A DNA stretch of 64,000 bases from NCBI RefSeq assembly GCF_001746415.1, contig NZ_MEHJ01000001.1:4113001-4177000 (forward strand), given 5' to 3'. The stretch comes from Streptomyces agglomeratus (GTDB lineage: Bacteria; Actinomycetota; Actinomycetes; Streptomycetales; Streptomycetaceae). The notes beneath the pieces are model-generated. The model made no database searches and was not told where the DNA came from. It saw only the letters and a list, made by a program, of their open reading frames with translations. Both the position numbers and the translations under genes were made by a program. Within the stretch, counting starts at the first letter, position 1. Each line of letters begins with the position of its first letter. Positions 36,582 to 44,353 of the stretch are shown piece by piece.

Positions 36582-37421
36582 TCACAGTCCCAACCTGGTG
36601 CGGGCGTTGGTCCACGCGTCGATACAGTGCCGGGGCGACTCCCCCTTGGCCTGTGCGGCGGTGAACAGCCGCGCGGTGTGCGCCTCGGTGAGGCAGCCGC
36701 AGCGGCCGTGCGTGGAGAGCACGGCCAGGAACGTGCGGTACACGGTGGCGTGGATGGTCTCGCGGGCCTCGGCGATGCGCTGTTCCGCCATGGCGATGCC
36801 ACGTTCCAGGTACGTAGGCGTGCGGTGAGGGCACTCCCCGCCGCCGACCGGTGCGGGCACGGTGATGACCTGCGGCGCGGGCCGAGCCGTGGCGGGCTTG
36901 CTCACGGCCAGCGCGCGCACGGCGTCCGGCAGGTAGGCCATGGTGCCGGTGCCGAACCCAAGCCACCGGGCATAGGCCATCGTGGACTTGATGTCCACGC
37001 CGGGCCGGACCGCGTTCGCGGACTGCATCCGACCGAGGTAGAGCCAGTGCTCGCCCCGGGTGGTGGGCACGGTCTGCGTGGTCGGCAGGTTCTCGCGGGC
37101 CCACGTGATCGCGTCGGCGTTGTCGAGATCCACGACCGTCAGCCCCGCCCCGCCCGGGTGGTAGGCGACCGCGCTCGCACGCATCCATGCGCGACGCCAG
37201 GGACCGCAGGTGATGACGTCCAGGTCGGTCGTCGCGGCGGCCCACGCGTGGCAGGGACCGGGGCAGGCACAGCGCCCGGGGTTCTTCATGTTCGGCCGGC
37301 CGCCGCACGCGTTGTCCGCGCACCGGCGGCAGTTGCCGAACGGAACCTTGCCCGCCCGCAGGGGAAGGACCGGGATCTGTGAGGCGGCGAGGTCGAGCGC
37401 GGTGCGCAGGTGCTCGCTCAT
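36582..37421 (-). CDS. Bifunctional primase/polymerase (Prim-Pol, RepPP-like)
   Basis: A 279-residue archaeo-eukaryotic-type primase. ATG 37421 overlaps the methyltransferase stop (ATGA). Catalytic motif I is LTVVDLD (Asp98 and Asp100) and motif II/III is PTTRGEHWLYLG (120-126). A cysteine cluster at 31-57 (CRRCADNACG, RCACPGPCHAW) probably binds zinc. In RepPP-type AICEs this protein starts replication of the circular intermediate. Note the contrast with the degenerate relative at 26382-27065. Confidence 0.88.
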   Translation of the reverse strand: MSEHLRTALDLAASQIPVLPLRAGKVPFGNCRRCADNACGGRPNMKNPGRCACPGPCHAWAAATTDLDVITCGPWRRAWMRASAVAYHPGGAGLTVVDLDNADAITWARENLPTTQTVPTTRGEHWLYLGRMQSANAVRPGVDIKSTMAYARWLGFGTGTMAYLPDAVRALAVSKPATARPAPQVITVPAPVGGGECPHRTPTYLERGIAMAEQRIAEARETIHATVYRTFLAVLSTHGRCGCLTEAHTARLFTAAQAKGESPRHCIDAWTNARTRLGL

Positions 37422-38143
37422 GCCGCCACCCCCAGCACCCGGGAGGCGAGGAAGGCACGGCCGATGTGCTCGCTGTAGGCGGGCGGGATGGCCTCGGTCA
37501 GTTCCTCGCGCACGTCGGTCCAGTCGATGCCGAGCGCGGCTTGCAGCTCCGGAACGGTGGGCTTGCCGCCGCCGTTGCCGTAGGCGGCCACGTAGGGGCC
37601 GTCGTAGAAGCGGCCGTGCCGGTAGCCGCGTACACGGCCCCGGTGCGGCACGTGCGCCGGCTGCTCGATGCTCCAGCCGCCCAGCTCGAAGTTGCGGTGC
37701 CGGATGACTCCGAGACCGAACATCTCCCCGCACAGGGTGAGGTCTTTGCGGATCTCCGCGCGGCCGTTGGGCTGCTCGATCACGTACGGCAGGCCGGTGG
37801 CGTCCAACAGCTCACGGGTGGGCGCCACGAGGTCGACGTGCGGGCGGCCCCATCCCTGCGATGCGTTCGTGCCCACGGTCAGTGCACAGCCGTGCTGGCA
37901 AGGCGGGGAGGCGTGCACGAACGCGTACCGGCGGATCTCACCCGTGGCGATCAGGCCCGCGAGGTAGGCCAGAGCGTCGCCCTGGTGGCGGGGGAAGGGG
38001 TAGTTCGGCCGGTGGGCGATGTCGCATCCGTCCACGGCGAATCCGGCGCGGGCGTAGCCCATGGCGGCGCCGCCGGCGCAGGAGAACAGGTCCAGCAGTA
38101 ACGGCCGCTCGCCGTCTCGCCGGATGTCGGTGGGTTGAGTCAT
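37418..38143 (-). CDS. DNA cytosine-C5 methyltransferase-like protein
   Basis: A 241-residue protein from ATG 38143 with GGAGG upstream. Motif I is LLLDLFSCAGGAAMGYARAG (SAM site) and motif IV is HASPPCQHG (catalytic Cys at about 82). An ENV-like motif VI is replaced by PYVIEQPNG. At 241 residues it is shorter than restriction-type enzymes, and the target-recognition part is small. No restriction endonuclease is nearby. It could protect the element, mark its origin, or act on a host site. Confidence 0.82.
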   Translation of the reverse strand: MTQPTDIRRDGERPLLLDLFSCAGGAAMGYARAGFAVDGCDIAHRPNYPFPRHQGDALAYLAGLIATGEIRRYAFVHASPPCQHGCALTVGTNASQGWGRPHVDLVAPTRELLDATGLPYVIEQPNGRAEIRKDLTLCGEMFGLGVIRHRNFELGGWSIEQPAHVPHRGRVRGYRHGRFYDGPYVAAYGNGGGKPTVPELQAALGIDWTDVREELTEAIPPAYSEHIGRAFLASRVLGVAA

Positions 38144-38182
38144 GCTGGGAGACCTCCACAGGTCTGTAGTGGGCAGGTGGAC

Positions 38183-38226
38183 AAGGGCGGCCCCGAATTC
38201 ATTGGCGTGAGACGGGGGCCGCCCTT
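38183..38226. terminator. Hairpin between the Spd-like gene and the methyltransferase gene
   Basis: Arms AAGGGCGGCCCC at 38183-38194 and its complement at 38215-38226, loop 20 nt. It separates the transfer from the replication part of the leftward operon. Confidence 0.65.
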
Positions 38227-38233
38227 GGCGTAG

Positions 38234-38698
38234 CTAGCCGTGGAAGTGGTTGCGCTTGATCACGGCCTTGCGGATGTTCACGGTGGTGCCGCCCTGGTGG
38301 CCGCTCGTGCTGAAGATCTGCACGGCGATCCATCCGCCGAAGATGACGGCGGCCAGGATGATGAGCTGGGTGATGAACGCGGTGAGCGCGGCGATGAACG
38401 AGGTGAGCAGGAGCAGTCCGCTGCACACCGCGAGGAAGCCGACGCCCTCGAGGGCGACGTTCACCGCCGTCCGCGAGACGGCCGGTTTGACCGTGACCGG
38501 TTCCGGGCGGGCGTGGTCGATGGCGTAGCCGGTGACGATGCGGCCGTCCGGGAGGACGATGCTCGCCACCGCCGGGACGCTGCCCGGCTGCACCGTGACG
38601 ACCGGCGACGGGGCGATGGTGGCGGGCGGGTACGGGGTGGGCTGGTGGACTTCAACGGCCCGCTGTACGGGTGGCTGATGGGTGTGGTCGGGGTACAT
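38234..38698 (-). CDS. Spd-like membrane protein of the transfer region
   Basis: A 154-residue protein. The N-terminal 85 residues are Pro/His-rich and cytosolic. Two adjacent transmembrane segments follow: VALEGVGFLAVCSGLLLLTS and then FIAALTAFITQLIILAAVIF. The tail is basic (NIRKAVIKRNHFHG). Small proteins of this sort next to tra in Streptomyces elements (SpdB-like) promote intramycelial plasmid spread. No ribosome site is obvious beyond GGAAGGG 38702-38708. Confidence 0.72.
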   Translation of the reverse strand: MYPDHTHQPPVQRAVEVHQPTPYPPATIAPSPVVTVQPGSVPAVASIVLPDGRIVTGYAIDHARPEPVTVKPAVSRTAVNVALEGVGFLAVCSGLLLLTSFIAALTAFITQLIILAAVIFGGWIAVQIFSTSGHQGGTTVNIRKAVIKRNHFHG

Positions 38699-38722
38699 GC
38701 GGAATCCCTTCCGGCGTATAGC

Positions 38723-38902
38723 CAGGGAGGCGACGGCACCCCCTTCGGGGTGCCGTGTGGCGGGGTGTTCTGGGGGTCTGAGCTGCGTGCCTCCCTGATC
38801 CCCTGAACGATCATTTGTGCAGGTCAGGGCCAGGGAGGCGGGTCAGGGAGGTGTTCAGGGAGTTCTCCCTGTCTCCCTGACCCGTCGGAGGTTGGCTCCC
38901 TG
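38723..38902. repeat. CAGGGAG repeat array at the 3' end of tra (candidate clt)
   Basis: The 7-mer CAGGGAG occurs at 38723, 38831, 38844 and 38856, and inverted (CTCCCTG) at 38791, 38865, 38873 and 38896, with several GTCAGGG/CCCTGA partial copies between. The array ends at the tra stop codon (38903). In other Streptomyces plasmids TraB binds short 8-bp repeats in clt, located by the 3' end of tra. A 10-bp hairpin (38733-38756) is embedded. Confidence 0.75.
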
Positions 38903-41020
38903 TCATCCGTCGGCGGAAGCGGAACCCTGGGTGTCGCGGTTGGCGAGGGCGCGGGCCACGCGGTCGCGGGCGACGACCATGACGCCGTCGGACTTGTAGG
39001 GTTCGGCGCCGGCGTCGTCGAGGACGCGCTTGAGGTCGATGAACGACCAGCCGCCGTAGGCGTCCGCGTGCCGTGTGGCGAGCCGCGCCAGCACGTCCTT
39101 GGTGCGGACGCGGGGCGCGTCGCCGACGACGGCGGCGATGTCGGCGAGCGGGTCGTGCTCCGCGCCCCGATCGATGGCGTGCAGGGTGGTGACTCCGTCG
39201 CGCAGGGCCTTGGCCCGGTCGGTGATGGCTTCGGCGGCGTCGTCGTCGATGTAGTGCGTGCGTACCGTGATGGACGACTGTCCGGCCGGGATGGTGACGC
39301 CGTCGGAGGCGACGACCAGGGTTCCCCGGTCCAGACCCGGGCGCAGCAGGTTGGGAGCGGCGCCCCCGTCGACGGCCTTGTCCCCGAGGGCCATGCGGGC
39401 TTGGGATTCGGTGCCCAGGGCGAGGGAGGCGCGGGTGTGGGCGCCCTCGCGGACCAGCTTGGGAAGGTTCTCGTTGGTCGGGTCCTGGGTGCCCTGCCAC
39501 ATAAGCACGTTCACGGCCCGCCCCTGGTTGTGGATCTTCCGGACGGCCATGAAGTACCGGGAGTTGGCCTTGGACCCGCCGTACGGGCGCTTCTCGGCGT
39601 CCTTCGCCGGGCACATGAACGCCACCTGCGCCTCGTCGACCAGCACGATCAGCGGCGGGAACACGGTGCCGGGCGGCGCCTGGATACGGCGGTTCATCTC
39701 GTCCACCGCGCCCTCGACCATCTCGGTCACCTGGATCACGTGCTCATCCGTCGGGCCCTGGATCAGGGTCGTGGCGAGCCCGTCGAACATGGCCCAGTCA
39801 CCCACGCCCTTGAGGTCGCCCATGAGGAACTGCACCGACCTGTCCAGCGACAGCCACAGGGCCAGGGAGCGCAGGGCCACCGTCTTGCCCTGGTTCGACA
39901 GACCCGTGATGAGCAGATGGCGCTGGTACAGGCTCAGCGCGGCAGCGTCGCCGCGCAGATCCTGCCCCCAGGGCGCCTTTCCCTTGGTGTAGTCGGCGGT
40001 CATCGTGTCGTCGGTGACCAGCGGGGAGGGGCCGATCGGCTCGTCCAGCGCCCCCGAGTCGGCGATCCACAGCCGGACCGTCCGTGCGGCGGTCGGGATG
40101 GTGATGAACACTTCGTGCTCGTGCCGGGTCAGGTTCTCGGCCAGCTTGCGCCGCTTTCCCTGCACCTCATTGGTCGACACCCCGGACGGCAGGGTCACGT
40201 CCACCTCGACACCGCATCCGGCGATCCGGATCGGTCCCAGCATGGACGCGCCGGCATCGCCCATCTCCTTGATAGCGCGCGCCAGGGCGGGCACTCCGAG
40301 GTCGCGCAGGGCCTTGACCACGATGGACGGCGTGATCGGCTCCCCCTCGCCGTTGCGCACGTTCGCGGGCAGTGCCCAGTTCGGGGCGGCGTGCTGCTTG
40401 CGGCCCACCGACCACAGGGCGAGCAGCGCGAGGAACGGGCCGATGGTGAGCGCCGGACCCCAGACGACCTGAACGATCCGGATGAGCAGGGCGATGAAGT
40501 CGATGGTCGCCGACAGCGGGGTGATGACGTCGCCGACGTGCCCGGTGTTGAGGGCCATGACGACGCCGAGGGCGACCAGGACACCGATGCCCATCCCGGC
40601 GCCGACGGCCACCCCCTTCGCGGCCTCGACCGGGGAGTGCAGGAGGTCCATGCGGCGGTGGTGGCGGGCGGCGCGGAAGCGCTGCAACCGCTCCTCCCAC
40701 TCCTCGGCCGCTTCCAGGTTCCCCGCGGCTTCCGCCGCCCGGATCATCCGCTCGTACCGGGAGCCGGTACGGCCGTCCCAGGTGCGGCGGGCCACGATCC
40801 GGCCGCCGTTGAAGGTGTAGAGGCTGTGCCGGGCCACCGCCCGCACCGTCGCCCGCGTCGTCTCGTGCGTGGCGGCGGTCTTGATGGCGCGTCCGGAGCG
40901 GACCCACAGGGGCACGGGCCGGGCCGGCGGCGCGTCGGGGACGACGGTGAGCATGGTGGGGGCGGTGTCGGGGGTCGGGGGGTCGGTGGGCTTGTGGAGG
41001 TGGACGACGTTCTCAGACAT
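38903..41020 (-). CDS. TraB/FtsK-type DNA translocase (main transfer protein)
   Basis: A 705-residue protein from ATG 41020 (MSENVVHLH). Two hydrophobic regions at about 137-157 and 172-205 anchor it. The motor has Walker A ITGLSNQGKT (371-380) and Walker B PLIVLVDEAQ (456-465), with QGRAVNVLMWQGTQDPTNEN typical of FtsK/TraB. The C-terminus (about 640-705; RTKDVLARLATRH, WSFIDLKRVLDDAGA) looks like a winged helix that would read short DNA repeats. It moves double-stranded DNA between hyphae at septa or tips. Confidence 0.92.
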   Translation of the reverse strand: MSENVVHLHKPTDPPTPDTAPTMLTVVPDAPPARPVPLWVRSGRAIKTAATHETTRATVRAVARHSLYTFNGGRIVARRTWDGRTGSRYERMIRAAEAAGNLEAAEEWEERLQRFRAARHHRRMDLLHSPVEAAKGVAVGAGMGIGVLVALGVVMALNTGHVGDVITPLSATIDFIALLIRIVQVVWGPALTIGPFLALLALWSVGRKQHAAPNWALPANVRNGEGEPITPSIVVKALRDLGVPALARAIKEMGDAGASMLGPIRIAGCGVEVDVTLPSGVSTNEVQGKRRKLAENLTRHEHEVFITIPTAARTVRLWIADSGALDEPIGPSPLVTDDTMTADYTKGKAPWGQDLRGDAAALSLYQRHLLITGLSNQGKTVALRSLALWLSLDRSVQFLMGDLKGVGDWAMFDGLATTLIQGPTDEHVIQVTEMVEGAVDEMNRRIQAPPGTVFPPLIVLVDEAQVAFMCPAKDAEKRPYGGSKANSRYFMAVRKIHNQGRAVNVLMWQGTQDPTNENLPKLVREGAHTRASLALGTESQARMALGDKAVDGGAAPNLLRPGLDRGTLVVASDGVTIPAGQSSITVRTHYIDDDAAEAITDRAKALRDGVTTLHAIDRGAEHDPLADIAAVVGDAPRVRTKDVLARLATRHADAYGGWSFIDLKRVLDDAGAEPYKSDGVMVVARDRVARALANRDTQGSASADG

Positions 41021-41123
41021 GCTGGAAGTGCTCCTGACTGCCCCAACGGGGCGGGAGTACGCGGGAGTCCGGGGCGGCCGGTCCGTGGCAGGGGACGGCC
41101 ACCCCAACGTGCTGCGGTGCAGG

Positions 41124-41429
41124 TCAGCGGCCGTACCGGGCGCGGTTCTCCGCGTGGCTGAGGTGCGACGGCTCGGTACGAGGGCCGTCGAGCCAGCAGA
41201 ACGGGCGGATGCCCTGGGCGGCGGTGAAGGTGCGGATCGCGGCCCTGTAGGGGGCGTCGGGGAGGGCGTAGACGCGTCCGCCGTCGAGAGAGGCCAGCAG
41301 CCGAGCGCCGTGGTGCTCGCACCCGTCGGCCCCCGCCTTACCAGCGTCGAGCACGGTCACCACGACCGGACCCACGCAGGGCGTGGGGTCGTCGGGGTGC
41401 GCGGCGGGGCAGCGGCGGTCCACGCTCAC
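41124..41429 (-). CDS. Small hypothetical protein of the transfer operon (101 aa)
   Basis: GTG 41429 overlaps the upstream stop (GTGA). The protein has CPAAHPDDPTPC at the start, CEHHGARLLASL near residue 38 and a conserved-looking C-terminal ending PFCWLDGPRTEPSHLSHAEN. The Cys/His spacing could bind a metal. Similar small proteins are common in AICE operons. Function unknown. Confidence 0.7.
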   Translation of the reverse strand: MSVDRRCPAAHPDDPTPCVGPVVVTVLDAGKAGADGCEHHGARLLASLDGGRVYALPDAPYRAAIRTFTAAQGIRPFCWLDGPRTEPSHLSHAENRARYGR

Positions 41430-41602
41430 CACCAACTCGACTTCCTCTTGGGCACGAGGTAGGGGCAGCCGTTGACCATGTGGTCCACGCACTGCGGGCA
41501 GTCCTCGCGCGGCTTGAGCTTGCGGTGAACGCGCCGGTCGTAGGCATGCTGCCAGCACTGCGGGCACTCACCCGGTGGGGTCTCCATGCCGGGCACGGTC
41601 AC
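41426..41602 (-). CDS. 58-aa zinc-ribbon-like protein
   Basis: GTG 41602 overlaps the previous stop; ATG 41587 is a possible internal start. The sequence has two CPQC knuckles 21 residues apart (GECPQCWQHAYDRR and EDCPQCVDHMVNGC), which is a zinc ribbon. It ends KRKSSWW. It belongs to the chain of overlapping small genes in the element operon. Role unknown. Confidence 0.7.
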   Translation of the reverse strand: MTVPGMETPPGECPQCWQHAYDRRVHRKLKPREDCPQCVDHMVNGCPYLVPKRKSSWW

Positions 41603-41916
41603 CACCACCCCGACGACTTCTTGGCCGCCTTGGCGCGGGCGGCTTCGTTCACGACCCGCTGACGCTCGGTCGTGAGCGCGGCGATCTCCGCGACCAGCCG
41701 GATCTCAGCGGACGCCCAGGCCGTTTCCAGCTTCCGGTCCGCGCGTGCGGGACTCTCACCGCGCACGACCTTGTAGGAGCCGCCGGCCAGACCGGCGAGC
41801 ACCGCGCGGCGCTCGCGGCCGTCCAGCGGCCACAACTCGCGGTTCTGCACGGCGGCCAGCTTGCGGCTCGCCTGCGCGATGGCACGGTCCAGGCGGCGGG
41901 TGTCGGGCTTGCCCAT
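41599..41916 (-). CDS. 105-aa helical protein of the element operon
   Basis: ATG 41916 with GAGGAG eight bases upstream. All-helical and highly charged: RRLDRAIAQASRKLAAVQNR and VAEIAALTTERQRVVNEAAR are likely coiled coils. The tail AKKSSGWW is nearly the same as that of the next protein (KRKSSWW), an odd coincidence that may reflect duplication or shared translation-coupling sequence. Function unknown. Confidence 0.68.
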   Translation of the reverse strand: MGKPDTRRLDRAIAQASRKLAAVQNRELWPLDGRERRAVLAGLAGGSYKVVRGESPARADRKLETAWASAEIRLVAEIAALTTERQRVVNEAARAKAAKKSSGWW

Positions 41917-41917
41917 G

Positions 41918-42265
41918 TCAGGCACTCCTCACGGCGTGGGAGGGATCGGGGTAGGCGCAGGGCACGCAGGTGCCGAGCGAGGTGGGGATGACGTAGCCCG
42001 CATCCGTCCGGCACTGCGGGCAGATGCGGCGGGCGGCGTTGGCCTTGGCCAGCGCCGACCACCGGCCCGGCGTCATCGGCCGGACCGGCTGGGCGAGGTC
42101 GACGCGGTAGAGGTAGGCGACCAGCGGCCCACGGCGGCGGCGCGGCCGTTCGAGCTGCGCGGCCACGCACTGACCACCTGGCCGCAAGCCGCGCGCCCTG
42201 AGTTGGCGGCGGGTGGCGTAGCCGTCCGGGGCCAGGCACCACCGGTAGACCGGCAGCGCCCCCAT
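41918..42265 (-). CDS. RRQL-type zinc-ribbon protein (115 aa)
   Basis: ATG 42265 overlaps the upstream stop; GTG 42268 is also possible. The motif ATRRQLRARGLRPGGQ near residue 20 is familiar from small proteins of many Streptomyces integrated elements. A C-terminal zinc ribbon is ICPQCRTDAGYVIP with LGTCVPCAYP. Role unknown, probably nucleic-acid binding. Confidence 0.75.
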   Translation of the reverse strand: MGALPVYRWCLAPDGYATRRQLRARGLRPGGQCVAAQLERPRRRRGPLVAYLYRVDLAQPVRPMTPGRWSALAKANAARRICPQCRTDAGYVIPTSLGTCVPCAYPDPSHAVRSA

Positions 42266-43164
42266 CACGCGGCCTCAGCCGCCGTTGCGGCCCGTTCGGC
42301 GAGGATCGTGTCTCGCAGGGACCGGGCGTTGGCCGGCGACGTGTGCACCTCGCGGCGGATGCCCTCGGCGGTCACCTTCGCGTCCGGCCAATCGGCCGTC
42401 GCCGTGCGCGCTTCGGCGAGCAACTGTTCCGGCGTGCGCTTCGGGCGGGTCGACTTCGCCACCGCCGGGACACGGCCGGTGGCGCGGCGCGGGCGGGGCG
42501 ACTCTGCCGCCACCGCGTGCCGCTCGATCGACTCGACGGGGGCCGGTGCGATCGAGGGGAGCGGCTTGGCGGGGAGCGTCGACTTCAGGAAGCCGACGGC
42601 CACCGGCCGGGGCAGCGCCGTGACGTTCGGGGTGATCGGCTTTGGGGTCGATACCGCGAGGTCAGCCGTAGACCGTTTCGTATCGCTCTCTGTAGATTCC
42701 TCCGCATCCGTGCTCACGGTCGGAATCGGGGCGGGGCGGTGGTGCAGCACCTTGGCGACGAGATCGGAGCCGAAGTAGATCGACCCGACCGGAAGCGACG
42801 TGGCGAGCAGGACCAGGGCCCAGTTCGCCGGGTCCCAGTCGGCCAGGCGCCCCCAGTCGACCGTGCGGTCGTGCAGCTCCGGGACCAGCCCGTGCACGTA
42901 GTTCAGGACCAGGGAAGCGACGGTGTAGGCACCCAGCACCCGCAGCGCGAAACGACGGGCGTCGCCGCCGAGGACGAGTGTGGCGATCAGGGCGAGCGCC
43001 ATCAGACCGTCGACCACGAACGGATACAGCGTCGCCGCCGTGTCATCCGCGCCGACGGCGCCGGCGATGTCCCGCAGCGCGTTCCACGAGACACGGAACG
43101 CCATACCGACGACGGCGACCAGGGCGAGGACCAGGGCGGCACGGCCCTTGCGGCGAAGGTTCAT
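42265..43164 (-). CDS. DUF2637 membrane protein (Spd-like)
   Basis: A 299-residue protein; ATG 43164 overlaps the upstream stop. Four transmembrane segments lie within the first 140 residues (AALVLALVAVVGMAFRVSW, PFVVDGLMALALIATLVLG, LRVLGAYTVASLVLNYVHG, WALVLLATSLPVGSIYFG). A Pro-rich linker follows. The C-terminal end (TPEQLLAEARTATADWPDAK) is a winged-helix-like DNA-binding segment. DUF2637 proteins occur in nearly all AICE transfer operons and are thought to help spreading. Confidence 0.82.
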   Translation of the reverse strand: MNLRRKGRAALVLALVAVVGMAFRVSWNALRDIAGAVGADDTAATLYPFVVDGLMALALIATLVLGGDARRFALRVLGAYTVASLVLNYVHGLVPELHDRTVDWGRLADWDPANWALVLLATSLPVGSIYFGSDLVAKVLHHRPAPIPTVSTDAEESTESDTKRSTADLAVSTPKPITPNVTALPRPVAVGFLKSTLPAKPLPSIAPAPVESIERHAVAAESPRPRRATGRVPAVAKSTRPKRTPEQLLAEARTATADWPDAKVTAEGIRREVHTSPANARSLRDTILAERAATAAEAA

Positions 43165-43607
43165 GCCACACCCCCGACGGCAAGCAGGGCGGCAAGGACC
43201 AGCAGGGCGCCGCCGGTCATGGTCAGGTCGACCGCGCGACGCAGACACGTGAACTTGGCGACCGCCAGCCGGGACAGTCCCGCGATGTCGGCGGCCAGAT
43301 CCGAAGAGACCGCCGTACCGATCTCCTCGGCCGTGAGCGTGGCCCACAGCGGGAAGCCGTGCCGGCCACTCAGGTTCGGGCGGGCCGACCGCAGCAGCAG
43401 GCCGGCCGCCGCGACCAGCAGTGCCAAACCAAGACCGCCCGCGACGATGACGGGCACGGTCAGCGGCATGTCGCGTACGACCGTCCAGGTACCGGCGAGC
43501 ACCGCGCCGACGAACGCCAGCAGCAGCGCCGTCTTGGTATCCGTCCGCGCGATCTCCGCCTTCACCTCAGCGTGCGCGGCGGTCAGGTTCCGGTCGGTGG
43601 CACTCAC
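43161..43607 (-). CDS. Pycsar-effector-like two-helix membrane protein
   Basis: A 148-residue protein; GTG 43607 overlaps the upstream stop. EVKAEIARTDTKTALLLAFV starts the first helix and VPVIVAGGLGLALLVAAAGL the second. LSRLAVAKFTCLRRAVDLT then leads to a third hydrophobic segment. The architecture and the EIARTDTKT motif match the Pycsar effector (PycTM) family, membrane proteins that depolarise cells when a cyclic pyrimidine second messenger binds. No cyclase gene is in the window, so here it may serve transfer or exclusion instead. Confidence 0.72.
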   Translation of the reverse strand: MSATDRNLTAAHAEVKAEIARTDTKTALLLAFVGAVLAGTWTVVRDMPLTVPVIVAGGLGLALLVAAAGLLLRSARPNLSGRHGFPLWATLTAEEIGTAVSSDLAADIAGLSRLAVAKFTCLRRAVDLTMTGGALLVLAALLAVGGVA

Positions 43608-43873
43608 GCAGCACCGCCGGGGAGGCTCGTGCAAGCCGCACGGTTGACCAGCGCGACCCGCGCCGCCAGCGCGCGGCGGCGGGCCCGGCGGATGCGGCGG
43701 TCGTCCAGCTCGGTCGGCGTGCGGTCGAGAATGACGATGTACGCGTCCAGCAGATCGACATCCGCCAGGATCACGGGCATCTCACGCTCGATCGCGTCCA
43801 ACTCCGCATCCGTCGGCTCCATGAAGTCGGCGAACGCGGTAACAGCATCCTGAACAGTGACGATGTGGCTCAT
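43604..43873 (-). CDS. DUF6284-like protein, first gene of the transfer operon
   Basis: An 89-residue protein from ATG 43873 (GGGAGAACACG upstream). Helical, with AELDAIEREMPVILADVDLL followed by a basic segment (RRIRRARRRALAARVAL). Proteins of this type head AICE operons in many streptomycetes. Its leader contains a strong hairpin 40 bp upstream. Confidence 0.75.
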   Translation of the reverse strand: MSHIVTVQDAVTAFADFMEPTDAELDAIEREMPVILADVDLLDAYIVILDRTPTELDDRRIRRARRRALAARVALVNRAACTSLPGGAA

Positions 43874-43912
43874 TGGGTCGTGTTCTCCCTTGCAGGTGGA
43901 ACGGCCCGAACA

Positions 43913-43942
43913 GCGGCCCCGGTGTTCCAGCACCGGGGCCGC
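43913..43942. terminator. Leader hairpin upstream of the transfer operon
   Basis: A perfect 12-bp inverted repeat (GCGGCCCCGGTG and complement) with a 6-nt loop, 40 bp before the first gene. Because it lies between the control region and the gene it may attenuate operon transcription. The rest of 43874-44353 (480 bp) holds no gene, only the operator-like sites near 44250-44322. Confidence 0.55.
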
Positions 43943-44248
43943 GCGCCGTTTGATGGGTCGGTCGAAACATGCGCGGATCTCCTATGCGCACGGCGCTGCT
44001 CGCTCCGGGGAGGTCCGAAATCCCGGAGGTCGCGGCAGCAACAAGGTGTGCCGTGCGGTTCTTTCGAGTCGGTGGCGTGTCCCCCTACAGGTGTGGGACC
44101 CGGTTGTGACGCGGGTCCGGTCTCGGCCGACTGGTCTCCACCCGCCCTCGGCCGGTGCAGTCACGGCCGTCTCACTGCGGTGGATCACGCTCTTGAGTTG
44201 TGGTTCGGAAGAGGCTTTGTGGCAGGCCAAAGAAGGCCCACTTGCGCG

Positions 44249-44322
44249 CTGTCCTAGGACTGCGAACCGCTAAGTAAGACCATGACCCACAGTCCCAGGA
44301 CTGTCAACAGTCCTGGGACTGT
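44249..44322. promoter_or_regulatory. Three palindromic operator-like sites of the GntR repressor
   Basis: CTGTCCTAGGACTGC at 44249-44263, ACAGTCCCAGGACTGT at 44289-44304 and ACAGTCCTGGGACTGT at 44307-44322 share the core GTCCTRGGAC (or complement). The last two are back to back, almost perfect inverted copies. They lie 32-105 bp before the repressor start and upstream of the divergent operon, as expected for KorSA-type autoregulation. Confidence 0.75.
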
Positions 44323-44353
44323 GTTTGACTGGTCCCATCGAGAGGAGCACTGC

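Noticed and set aside
44282..44353. Earlier ATG for the GntR repressor
   Set aside because: It would put the operator palindromes inside the coding region; ATG 44354 has a clear ribosome site directly before the conserved winged helix.
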